NCBI GenBank assembly: GCA_963931925.1
Contig: OZ007581.1
Coordinates: forward strand, 23,741,043-23,805,042
Reading direction: 5' to 3'
Source: Onchidella celtica
Taxonomy: Eukaryota > Mollusca > Gastropoda > Systellommatophora > Onchidiidae
DNA: 64,000 nucleotides
Shown: positions 31,900 to 43,110 of the stretch, one piece after another
How positions within the stretch are numbered: position 1 is the stretch's first letter
Layout: the number at the start of each line of letters is the position of its first letter
Translations under genes and position numbers: made by a program
The notes under the pieces: model-generated
Seen by the model: the letters and a program-made list of their open reading frames with translations, nothing else
Databases searched by the model: none
Told to the model about the DNA's origin: nothing

Positions 31900-34800
31900 T
31901 ACAGGGAGCAAAAACAAAGATCGTTGTATTTTACATTTTTACAACTTTTATTTCAAAAATACCTGAAACTTTAATCATCATAATCGGTCGATACAAAAGC
32001 AATTGGGCTGGATTAGTTGACACCTAAGAAAATTAATTAAAATTTTATACTTTTTGAAACTGTCATTTAGGCTGTAGCGTCGAGCAAAAAAAAGGGGCAA
32101 AATTACATCACAATGAATTACTCCCGCCACCATTTTTTTTTATAATAGTAATAATATTCTCAGTCCTCTGAGCAGTCCACATTTAGATTGGGACACCCAG
32201 TTAAACGGACAATCCAGTAATTAATCCGGATACAAGCGGCTGACCCACCGGCGACCCGCTTCCAACTTGCTTTTTGAAATCTAGACCAAAGGCTCGTTCC
32301 GTAGATATAGTTTGTCTCTCCCCCCAGTCTCCACCCCAACGATATAAAAAACAACTTCTTCATCTCACCCCCCCCCCTCCCCCAACCCCTCTTGGGGCAT
32401 GGGCTCACAGAGTTGTCGTGTGCCTCAAAAGGAACGGCGGAAATAAAGACATCAAAGAGTGTAGAAATAACCTACTGATCCCTCTTTGAAGTCAGACAAC
32501 TTGTACGCTACAACCAACTTCTCTCCTCCAACCTGATCGAAGCTCGAGATCCGTTTTTCTTAATTGATCTAAAATTTGGATTATTATCTGGATATCCAGA
32601 TATTTTGAAGTGGATGAATGGATGAACCAAAAACCCGGATCACCCAAAAGCAAGTCGGTGCCCAACACTACTTCTGAGGGCCCGTTAGCCCCAGCTTGAA
32701 AACCTTGTCTTTTAATAAAGTATTCTCACAATCGGCTTGTTTTGTCACCGGGAAGTGCCTTCTATTCATATGAATATATACAACTTATTTGTCACCAGTC
32801 ACGGGGAATGGTCTTGATAAGATAATGTTTTTGAAAGGGGGATGGTATTACTAACTGCACTAATAGTCCGAATTTTTTGCTTTGCAAGTCAGTGGCCCCG
32901 GCAAATGTCAATGTAATTTGCTTCGTACCTAGTGCGTCAGTGACCTCTTTTTACTTTCCAAAACAAAATTTAGCTCCGCAGGTAGTCCGTGGGATCAAAG
33001 CCGTGACAGTTTATTCCGTTACGCACCCCTGGGAGAAAATCTGTTTGTTTTTTTATGCATGCAAGCTCTAATTTGAATTTCAATGATTGCAGATAGCTAA
33101 TGTTGACACTTCAAATGTTATACACTTACATTTGTTATGTTAATCGTATGATAATCTTGTGTGAACATTTTTGTACATGGTGCGAGGGACTGAATTTTTT
33201 ATTCTTTCACACAAAAACCGGCATAAAAAAAAGAAAAACAAGTTTTTTTTGTATGCCAACGCCAAAGGAAAAAAACATTTAATTCTCCAGAGAATGAAAC
33301 ACGGGAATGATACATGTAGTGTAGAAAAATATCAGAAAGAAAAACATCAACAACAACAACGACAAAAAAACAAAACACCGATATTTTACAAGGAATGTGC
33401 ACAGCTACGAATGACAACATTTCATTTTTCGTACAAGGAACATGTCCAAATCCACAGAGTTTTATTGAAGTAGAACTCTTGGTCCAAATTACATTTAGAT
33501 TTTCCTTTTTGGGATGTACAATGAAAAAACTTTATTTACAACCCGGGGGTGAATTTGAAACAAAAATATCGAGGATTAATGGTTAAGGTATTTTAAGAAG
33601 ATCTGGAATATAACATGTGACATTGTTTCATTACCGTCGGAAGTTTTTTGTTTTTTAATTCTGAGTGACACTGCTGCGCACCCAGCCGGGTCTGTTGTTG
33701 TTGTTGTTTTAAATTCTGATACAGATACGTGTCAGGAGCAGAGTTAGGGTCTGGGGAGCATTCGACTGCACGAGAGGCAGCTAACTCACACTCGGGCACA
33801 ACCACACAAGAAAAGTATTAAACAACTAGAGTATCTATATATGTCAGGCCGGTCAGGCCATGTTTTACATAAATATTAATAAACAAAACAAAAGACAATA
33901 GAGGTATATTCAAAGCAATAAATTCTAATTACTAACTTAATCTATGATATTCATGTAATTATGGTTCCTTATTGGATGTACTGCCATCAATAGCAAATAG
34001 GTATATTATACGAAACTAGATATCAATTTAAAGTGACAGTTGAGTCGCCACTGGCCAGTCGCCAGGCAAACTCTCCCTAAATCATATGGGCTTGAATGTT
34101 AGGAGAGCCCAGTACGTTCCAAGCCTACAGAAGCACACTTCGGCTTGTAGGTAATTACGCAGTTGCAAAAAAACTATTTATATATATGCACAATCATTAT
34201 TCAATTCATCAACAATGTGCCATATTACTTCAATCATACTATGGAAATAATTCTATAACACAGGCCACTCGTCGTCGAGTGCCAGCTGGGGTTTCCTTAG
34301 ACTTCCTATGAGGCTGTGGTTCTCTCTCTATCTCTGATCTTCTATTATGCTTGAACAAATAAGATATATTACCATTGGTCACGCCTACTGGTAGGCGCGA
34401 ACATCAAAATAGCGCAGCGTGGGCTTTCAAAGGTCAGCCCACTCAGACCTTTCTTTCTAGAGCTCAGTCAGTCCGTTAGCAAGGACTTCTAGTCTTCAAA
34501 TCACAGTTCAGGTACTGGCCAACCGGATATACTTCACGACACGATGCTTCTGCTCGTCTGTATTCACTAAATCTGAACGTTACACGATGTTTTATACTAT
34601 CTAACTACCCAGCAGTGCTAGTCCGCTGGCCCAATTAGTTCAGCTATCTCATTGGTCGAAACCTCCCACCATTTTAATTGTAGTAATACGTCTGCACTAT
34701 TCTACCAGCCAGTTAACGTGCAAAAACTTGTCTAGTCATCTTAACAATGTCAACTATCCCCACCTTGTTTCACCCCTACTCCATTACTTATTAATCACGA

Positions 34801-35920
34801 ACATTAAAACCGACAAGCGTGAATCCAACAGTTTAACTTTACATTTATTTACTCACCAACTATAATTCGCGAGGGCCGTTCAAGGCCACCAGCCAATTTC
34901 TCATGGCCCTGGTAAAACAACAACAACTCACTCTCTGCGTGAGTTTTAACAACATCCGAATCATGACAATACGCACATAGCAAAGACTGGGTAATTTTTG
35001 TTTGTCAGTTCCACGATAGTCCATTCGGAACTTTATACAGTTTTACAGTTTCTTTAATATCTCGGGATCGCCTTCATCAATCACCGTCAAATTTCTGTGC
35101 ACACAGTAAAAAAAACCCTTCTCTTTGCCTCATGTTTTCTGTTGCTTCATTTTGTTGTTTGCTTGGTACATGTTTATGAAGAAAACGGTTTTCTTTTTCA
35201 CACTCTAGAAGCGAATAAACAGTTCCCAGTTACCACAAATGGAAATAGTAGGTCATGCAACACAAGCTGGAGATATTGAAGAAATTGTAAAACGGTACAA
35301 TTCTGAACGGACTATAGTGAACGCGGCTATTTCTCCGTGGCGTAGCTTTCTGGCACAAAGTTTCAGAGGCTGACCTACTGACCCCTTTTTCGAAATCAAC
35401 ATTGTATACTTAACTTGACATAATGTATTTATCTTTTTATTGGTGGAAAATGACCCGGCACGGCTTGACTCAACCAACGGCAGAGCAGCTTGAAATGGAA
35501 AAAGAAGTCATGATAGAAAGTACTGATCTTTTTACAAAAATTATATAACAACCTTTTTATTTTATAATAGTGTACATAAAATGGCATAGTGTACAAAGGA
35601 AAGCATATTTGACAAAGATTATTGTCTCTGGTACCCTAAATCTTATTGAATCCTTAACCCTGTCCCTTACCCTTCCAACCAAAAAAACAGGAGGAAAACA
35701 AAAAAGAAAATCTGAAAGAATAATTAATTAAGGCTTTTATTAGGAGTATTTCGGGAGGAGCTCTCTAGCTCTGGAGTCACAATATGCCAACCTCCGGCGC
35801 AAAACAAAACGTGGGGACCGTATATACAAGTAACAACATTCTTTAGCAAAAGCAAGTGGAAGTAACTTTATTAATTTGATAATTTAAAACTGGACATCGA
35901 AAGTTAATGCTTAATCGTAA
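31900..35920. other. Block B sequence without a supported gene
   Basis: Old, AT-rich duplicated DNA with short C-runs (32370, 33540 area) and homopolymers. The frames of 60-110 codons seen here match nothing I know and are not conserved in block A. Confidence 0.6.
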
Positions 35921-36036
35921 TAGTGGTGAAACAGACTACTACTACTACTATTTCCTGTTGCACCCGCTGGTGCTTAGGGCAGCAACAAAGGATCTCCAGC
36001 CCTGTCTGTCCTGGGCCATCTTTGCGAGAGTTCCCC

Positions 36037-36122
36037 ATGACTGATTGAAGGATTTCATCTCTGATGACTGATTGAAGGATTTCATCTCTGTTTTCTTTTT
36101 TCTTTAAGTATTTCATCTCTGG
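36037..36122. repeat. 27-bp tandem repeat
   Basis: ATGACTGATTGAAGGATTTC... present twice head to tail (36037-36063, 36064-36090), with a partial third copy at 36109-36122. Confidence 0.9.
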
Positions 36123-36151
36123 AAACAGACTATTTATGAGTAAAATGCGAA

Positions 36152-36617
36152 GACTGGATCGTAGCCGCCGATTTGCCGGACTGGGGAGGCTACCCAAGTG
36201 TGATTAAAAGGACAAAAATGAGACCTGATATAGTGTTTCACTCAGCCTCCACCAAACAAATTAATAATCATGGTTGAACTGACAGTTCCTTATGAGAGTA
36301 GAGTGGAAGCGGCCAACACATACAAAAAGGAAAAATACCTCGACTTATGCAAAGAGCTTGAGAAAGACGGCTACAGTGCAAAGATATTGCCGGTTGAGAT
36401 TAGGGCCAGAGGATTCGTGGGAAGCTCAGCCTACAGCCTTCTGACCAAACTCTCCATCATTGGCAAAAAGCACACACGAGCTCTAAAAACCCTCGCTCAG
36501 AGAGCTGAAAACTGTTCTAGGTGGATTTGGAACCCAAGAAACGAACCCGTGCTACATAAGGAAATTTCCCAACAACACAGGAGCGTATTTAGCACAAGTG
36601 ATAAGAAGTCAAATTAG
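36152..36617 (+). pseudogene. Fragment of a restriction-like-endonuclease LINE, frameshifted
   Basis: The first part (36152-36265) reads DWIVAADLPDWGGYPSVIK then RPDIVFHSAS. Shifted by one base, the second part from 36270 reads VELTVPYESRVEAANTYKKE, EIRARGFVGSSAYSLLTKLS and RWIWNPRNE. RPD followed by ELTVP and a lysine-rich helix is the PD-(D/E)xK-type signature of the nuclease domain that ends R2/NeSL-like non-LTR elements. The reverse transcriptase is missing, so this is a 5'-truncated, dead copy. The 3' untranslated part probably runs to about 36830, where a 55-bp repeat begins. Confidence 0.8.
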
Positions 36618-36830
36618 AATTCCCCTAGTGTTAAAAAACGCGGGCTCGAATCCGCCCGGAGACACTTTCTAGTGAAAAAGGCAGCAGAGAGGCACCTGGG
36701 AGTCATGACCTAGGTGTGGCCCGGCCCCCTTAGAGTGTAAGGAGTTCAGGGCCGAAACACTTGAACAAGGGGGGTTTCTTCTCTGAAGACTCTCTGTTGT
36801 CCGGCTCCCCCATGAGTTTCTAGTTACAAG

Positions 36831-36980
36831 TACCGTGAAGCATACACTTTAGGGGTGAAACAGACTATTTAACAGTAAAATGAAGTACCGTGAAGCATAC
36901 ACTTTAGGGGTGAAACAGACTATTTATGAGTAAAATGAAGTACCGTGAAGCATACACTTTAGGGGTGAAACAGACTGAGG
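36831..36980. repeat. 55-bp tandem repeat, 2.7 copies
   Basis: Unit begins TACCGTGAAGCATACACTTT and contains GGTGAAACAGACTATTTA. Related half-units (GAAACAGACTATTTATGAG) also flank the left side of the LINE fragment at 36122-36150, so the LINE probably inserted into this array. Confidence 0.92.
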
Positions 36981-39960
36981 CTCCATGTCCATAAATTATT
37001 TTGCTTCACACTAGCACAACAGGAACTCCCTGATGCATCCCTCTGGGTCGCGGTGTGGGCACTGCTTATAATGCTAGAGTTAAACAAAAGTGCAGGTTTT
37101 GACACTTTTCACCGTCTTAGCCGCCCTGCCAATAAAGCGCCATAGTTACCAAAATTATAATGTAAAAACCATAGAAAGACTGTGGAGTCGCAGCTTTCTG
37201 TTGTTGTTTTTTTTGTTTTTTTTCCTTGAAAAAGGCCGTTGTAGAATCGCGGCCATTTTCTGTGTTCTCTTTTAGTTTGCGTTTCATTGTAATTGTATCG
37301 TTTGGGTGTTGTTTCTTACGCGAGGCTTTGCTACACACAACATTTCCTTTTTGCCAAATTTTGTCTTCAAAATTATAATAGTAGGCATAGGAATATCCAC
37401 CAAGATTCAGTTTCATCTCCTTCAAGGTCTGGCTTATTCATCTCTACAAGTGTCATGACCGTACATTCATAGTTGTTTTTCCTTAAACAAGTGAGATTGT
37501 CGTGCACAGTAACAGTGGTATATCGGTCAAAAACGATAACAAAGGGTGCCTAAAGAAGCAAAAACAACAGAATTATGTATTCTGATGACAAGTACAAAAC
37601 TATACTTTAACATTGATGTTTCTGTATCACTTGTTCGACATTAGATCTAATGACTTTCAGTAAGAGATGTTTTAAGTGTGGCCTTGTAGTTTTAATGAAA
37701 TGTTTAATATCAAATGTATAACAATACAATGATTGTTCTAGCTGCTGAAACCCAGGAGAAGTATTCATTAAAAAAAAAACAGTACTAGAGCGGAAACATA
37801 GGGATTTATGGGACAGAGACAAAAGAAAATATTGTAAGGAAATATTGCTTTCCTTATTTTTTTGTTGGTGTATGAGTGTATTTAGTGTAATAAAGTTTTC
37901 TTTTTCGCACACTTTAGAGTTTCAAGAGGGGTGCCGGTGCCCGGATGTTTAAAAGTGACAGCATAAAGTCTTTGTTTAAATTATAAGCTTAAAGGATTAA
38001 CAGCTGTGTTTAATGTGTAATATAATATATTTTGTTTTCTTTCGCACACGGAAGAGTTTCAAGAGAAGTGCCGGTACCCGGATGCTAACAATCACAGTAA
38101 AAGGCTTTGTCCAAATCATAAGCTTTTGCAGCAATAGATTTTTTTTTAATTGGCTCGATTTGCACATAAATGTGCTTAAGTTTTTTTGTGTTTTTTTGTG
38201 TGTTGTTTTTTTCACACACTGACCTTGCACATTCAGTCTCCCCCCCCCCCCCCCCACAACGTGAGTTAAAACATAAACAAACTGTAGCTCTCGCCTCAAT
38301 TTATTTGGATGTTGATTTTTAAAGACAAGTTCCTTGTTGGAGTTGGGGTGCAGGGCGGATGATTGGTCGGCGTTTCTGGTAGGGTTTTTTTCTGTCCTAT
38401 CATTCTGCTATATCCGTTCTATCGTCGTGCTTCTTCCTGGTACAACATGACCTTCATCGTGTGGACGTGCATTCTCCACAGACTCAAGGTTAAGACTCAT
38501 GTTTGACTCAAACTTAAAACTCAGTAGGGGTGAGGTGGGTGTATATTTATTTACGTGTATTTTGTATTTGCCCAGTGATCGGTGAGCAAAAGCAATTTTC
38601 CGTCAACGATCAATGCCAGGGGCCGGTAAAAATTGCTTGACGCCCCGTAGGTTAACCATGTCCTTGGAAACACTATATCTGATGAAGGCGAAGAAAGGAC
38701 TGGATGTTTTTATTTTCTTACAAGACAACCCCCCCCCCCCCCCCCCACCAAAAAAAAAGCACCCATTGCCGGATTTAGGTTTTTCCCAAGCTCTAATAAG
38801 ATACAGTTTATGGTCCCCCATAATATCAGAAATTTTCACTGGGATTTTAATATTTTATTTAGTCTTCATTTCATGGGTCGGCTGTTGGAACCTTGTTAAA
38901 ACTGAACTCAAAGTACAGCTGAGCAGTGAATACAACACAGTATTTTCCCTACTTGGCTTTGTAAATCAGAAGAACACCCAAGAACACCCTTTTGGGTCTG
39001 GTTTTAACGATGTTCCAACAGCTGACCGACGGTATGTGATTCATCTCAGAAAAATAAATATTTTAAGCCTTGACTTTAAAATTGTTTCGAGAGTGTACGA
39101 GGTTTATTCTGTTTATTTCGTGTAAGTTGATAATTCATGAATAAAAACTGATTCTACAGAGGAGAGACAATTACTTTTCGGACGGACCTCGTACTACAAG
39201 CTATGAACCAGCCAAGTAAAAAGTTTTTAATCAGCAAACGTGGTCATTTGAAAACAATTTATATTTTTCGCTTTAAATACAGTGCTACTAAATAGCTGAA
39301 AGGCATGACATGTGTTTTGAGTTGTTTCTTTTTTTTTGTTTATGTGGCAACCTAAGGTCCTGTTTTATTTCACACGTTCGTAACACCTTCTGAGGGTAAC
39401 TTTTTACAAGGGGCCCTCATGCTATATATTGGGGCCTCAGCAAGTCTAAATCCGCTATTGCCCACGGTTACTAGCCAGCTTTCAGGTATCACATAAACTT
39501 CTGCCTTTCCATCTCTCTGCCCATTTGTTTGCCATTACATAATTTTATATAATTTCATAACTTGTGCCGTCATGCACTGAGTCACAGCCCCGACACTAAT
39601 GCACGTGTGAAGGTTTCGACACTGTAGTTAGGGAATATTAAATATGTAAAGAGCTGTCATCATAATTTGAATGACGCAAAACACTTGTACACCCACTTGT
39701 GCACACTGGTGCACAGTTGACAGGTAGCAATGACCGGAGCATGTATATCTTGCGCTCTCTGCATCAGCGAATCTTGTCTTTCAAGTGGAATCATTAGTCC
39801 TATCGTTTACCAGCATCTCTGAGTGGTTCTCAACTTTTTAACCCCCTCCCCCCCCTCCCAAACTACATTCATGTCTTATGACTGTATTTCTCTCCACCAC
39901 TCCACTGGCGAGTGTTTAAAGAATATTTTCTTCTATCTCTCTGTATTTTCAACTTGCACT
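36981..39960. other. Non-coding stretch
   Basis: AT-rich with poly-C runs (38239-38255, 38730-38747). The 170-codon frame at 38613-39125 runs through a C-run that reads as poly-proline and has no recognisable domain, so it is not called a gene. Confidence 0.6.
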
Positions 39961-40010
39961 AGCAGTTTTTGAGGCAGCACCTGGAAAGTTCGATCCCGTT
40001 GACCCAGCAA

Positions 40011-40190
40011 CACTAGACCTAGAAACAATAGGATAAGACAGCTAGCGCTTTTAGTGTGCACAGATTTCGCACCGCCACGTAGCGGCGAATGCGCGGAAGT
40101 CATGAACAATGCCGTATTATACAAAGCCAATGTAGGGACAATTTTGAATTTAGTTCCCCGTTCAGCTATCGCTGTAGGCCTTGATTGAAG
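40011..40190. mobile_element. Truncated, inverted copy of the MITE at 45787-46203
   Basis: Starts CACTAGACCTAGAAACAATA and continues with the reverse complement of the right half of the 45.8-46.2 kb MITE (GCGGAAGTCATGAAC, GCTATCGCTGTAGGCC). The other terminus is missing. Confidence 0.75.
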
Positions 40191-41124
40191 TCACTTATTT
40201 TGCAAAATCTGTAATAGGAAACACGACAGCGACTCTGCAGTTTCACAAATCATAATATACTGTGGCCTCGGGCCATGGTCAAAAAGCATTGCTAAAACTG
40301 ATAGGCTGCTTAACGGCCATCCATACAGAACGTACTCTCCAAGGCGGGGAGGTGGAGGGGGAGTTGAGGGGGTTGCCCGCGGCCTTTGAAAAGCATGCAT
40401 GAGAAATGGGGGGATGTCGGGGGAGGGGGCGTACATACGCTTTCCAGTCATGGGAATGAGTAATAAAGTTTGCCCCAATTTACCTTTTTTGGCCAAATTA
40501 AGTTGCTGGCTTAAAAAAAAAACATAATTATTTCTAATGAAACGGTCAACAAATAGTTTATACAAAATGCATTTTAAAGTCTTGTAACACCAAGGCCTTA
40601 GTATCGACATTCGCCGTTCTAATGGTGGTACGCTCGTACAAGAGGGGCCGAGGGGGGTGGAGACATGAGGCCAAGCATAATTATGAAAGGTGTATATGGG
40701 AGGAAACGCTATAGCCCTTTGATACCCCCCTCCCACCCCCCACCCCGAAAAAAAAACAACCCAACAGTTCCCCACATTTTCTCTTACGGGGGGTAAGCAG
40801 AGGCATTTTCTTTAAGAACCGTAATTTAACCCAGATAGACTGCCTAACCTGAAAAGATGTGGGCTCGAATGATCTTTTCACTGCAGAAACGTAAATGAAA
40901 TCCACACTATTCATTGAAATCACACAGGCTTTTCATGCCACCCTCATAAATGAAACATTTATTTACGCCAGCACCAGAAGACGCACCCTGCACGCTATGT
41001 TGTCTATTTTCGCCGTGGATCACAGTTATACATACTGCACTTAAGGTGCAGAGATTAGCTTGTAAACTTTCACCCCTAAACTTTGCACTTCCTGTTTACT
41101 GCACTGCGAAAATTAGTGCTGAGC
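40191..41124. other. Non-coding stretch
   Basis: No supported gene. The 194-codon minus frame at 40191-40775 crosses G-runs and has no known domain. Confidence 0.6.
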
Positions 41125-41620
41125 CAGTCCAGATTCATATTTGGATATCCAATTAAATGGATCAACCAGATTATCCGGTTACAAATGGATGACTCCTTGC
41201 GGCCCCCCTCTGGTTTGCCTTTAGAGGTCTAGATCAGAACCTCGTTCGTATTAAGGACGCAGTTTGTCTCTCCGCCGCCTCCATACACACACACACACAC
41301 ACAAATTCTGTGCCCCATCCTGAAGTGCCACGCTCCACCGGTGGGATACAGACCCCACGTTCAGAAACACTGTTCTAAACGAGCTCCCGAAATAAAATAA
41401 AAAAGTAATGAGATCAAAGAGAATACAATAATAATTAACCTGCCATCCTCCTTCTGAAGTCAGCAAACTTGGACGCTACAACCCTCTTCTCTCCTCCACC
41501 GGATCGAAGTTGGGGACCCGCTTTAAAATTTGGATCTTTATCTAGATATCTAGATATTTTGAAGTAGATGCTACAAAAATTCGGATCACTCAAAAGCAAG
41601 TCTCTGACCAGGACTACGTC
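41125..41620. repeat. Third partial copy of the duplicated block (pairs with 32165-32690)
   Basis: Shared landmarks include GACGCTACAACC, TTCTCTCCTCCA and GATATTTTGAAGT, in the same order and orientation as at 32165-32690. It ends exactly where the MITE at 41621 starts. Confidence 0.82.
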
Positions 41621-41876
41621 CTCTTGGAATGACACGGTTCTGACTGCCTTCTGTCAATTTTTGAGTAATCCAGGATTGAAGTTTCATGTATTCATACTCA
41701 TAGCTTTTAGAACAAAAAGGTGGGTGGTTTTTTTTTGTGTTTAGTAAAACTTACAAATTACACACCAAATCCGCGTGATACTTTGACACACAGTGGAGAA
41801 GGCCCAATATAGAACTAGAAGGAGTGTGTGACTCAGTTCAGCAAAAAAGTGGAGATGGAACCTTGTCATTCTAAGT
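41621..41876. mobile_element. MITE, second copy of the family at 23999-24245 (inverted)
   Basis: Reverse complement aligns over the whole element, with terminal CTTGGAATGACACGG and CTTAGAATGACAAGGTT. Confidence 0.87.
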
Positions 41877-42159
41877 TGACGACTGGTGGCCATTGCGTAC
41901 AGCAATCTTTTTACTGGAAAGCTCACTCGAGGTCAGAGAATCATTATTGTCTGTTCAGCTAGCTGCATGTTCATAATTTATTATCAATATCATCACTATT
42001 ATTTTGATTAGGTTTTGTATTTTACACATTTTACGGACAGATAATGGCGCCAAATACATTTTTGAACTTCACTGACTTTTCCGAACTCTCTTCTCGTATG
42101 ATATGTCTAGGGACACAGTCAATGTTAATGGTGTTTAGGCCTTCATTTGAGATGTTCAT

Positions 42160-42367
42160 CGCCCTTGGCATTTTCACCTCACTTTTTCTGGTGTTTGCTT
42201 TTCTTGTTGTGGTAGGGATCTTTTTTTTTTTTTAGAAATTTGCCCGGGCAGCGGCCTTATACGGCCTGCTCTTCACGATTTCCAACTGCCAAGGTGTCTT
42301 TAACGTGCGCAACGTGCACCCGGGCCCTCCGAATTTTTCGTCCTTATCCGAGAAGACTAGGTGGCCG
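42160..42367 (-). mobile_element. SINE 3' part, minus strand
   Basis: Shares a core with 60660-60800 in opposite orientation: TTTCGTCCTTATCCGAGAAG, GACTAGGTG, AAGGTGTCTTTA-like and a GCCCGGGCAGC box, followed by a T-run (its A-tail) at 42222-42235. The tRNA-like head is missing; a fold-back element starts where the core breaks off. Confidence 0.75.
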
Positions 42368-42670
42368 ATTTATCGTATCCGTTCCGTCCTTTATTCAAGT
42401 TTCTGTCGTGCCGGTTTTTTCCCCTTCTTTTTAAAGCCTAAAGAAGGCCATAGTGACCACCACAGGGACATAATGGTTACAGATGTAATTGCAAACCTCT
42501 ACGTCCGTGACAGATGTCAAGAAAACAAAGCATTAAATTCTTCACGACAAAACATAATTCTAAATTGAAAAGGAAAAAAAGTCACCATGGCCTTCTTTAG
42601 GCTTTAAAAAGAAGGAAAAAAAACCGGCACGACAGAAACTTGAATAAAGGACGGAACGGATACGATAAAT
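42368..42670. mobile_element. Long fold-back MITE (arms of about 90 bp)
   Basis: Left arm 42368-42456 (ATTTATCGTATCCGTTCCGT...) and right arm 42581-42670 are almost perfect reverse complements, separated by about 125 bp. No coding capacity. It lies against the truncated SINE, so it probably interrupted it. Confidence 0.92.
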
Positions 42671-43021
42671 TTAATCAGCTTGGTTAAGCAGTGGAACTCG
42701 ACACTCTACACAGTATGACCTGCTCATGGAACGACCCTTAGTCTCTCTGTATTTTATTTTGTCTTATTTGACAGAATGGCATAATTATGAGGCAACGCTG
42801 ACTTGTCCTAAAATTAAAACCTCGTTCCGTTTAGATCCTGGTTTCTTTTCGAACAATTATTTTTCCTGTCTTTCTCACTCTGTCTCCTTGTCTCTCTCTG
42901 TGCTCGTGTGTGTGTATGTGTCTCTCTCTCCATATGAGACAACTCTGATTTGTCCTGAAAACTATGTTCCCTTCAGATCCTGGTTTCTTTGCGAACAATT
43001 TTTCTCCTGTCTTTCACTGAG

Positions 43022-43022
<1 letters not shown>

Positions 43023-43108
<86 letters not shown>
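43023..43108. repeat. (CT)n microsatellite
   Basis: Nearly pure CT repeat of about 85 bp. Weaker CT-rich DNA precedes it from 42890. Confidence 0.97.

Positions 43109-43110
<2 letters not shown>

Larger units (their letters stand above)
31075..37850. repeat. Paralogous block B (pairs with 253-4700)
   Basis: Contains the chitin-binding gene promoter and about 6.7 kb upstream of it, with colinear similarity to block A. The stretch 32165-32690 is also paralogous to 41125-41620, so at least one part of the region exists three times in the window or its neighbourhood. Confidence 0.7.

Noticed and set aside
36630..36665. tRNA-like T-arm (GGGCTCGAATCCGCCCGG)
   Set aside because: No acceptor stem, D-arm or anticodon arm can be placed; it lies in the 3' region of a LINE fragment.
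38000..38300. Possible gene in the AT-rich frames of block B
   Set aside because: Not preserved in paralogous block A and without recognisable motifs.
38613..39125. 170-codon plus frame
   Set aside because: Crosses a poly-C run giving poly-proline, depends on homopolymer length, and shows no domain or signal peptide.
40191..40775. 194-codon minus frame
   Set aside because: Runs through G-rich low-complexity sequence and repeat remnants; no known motif.
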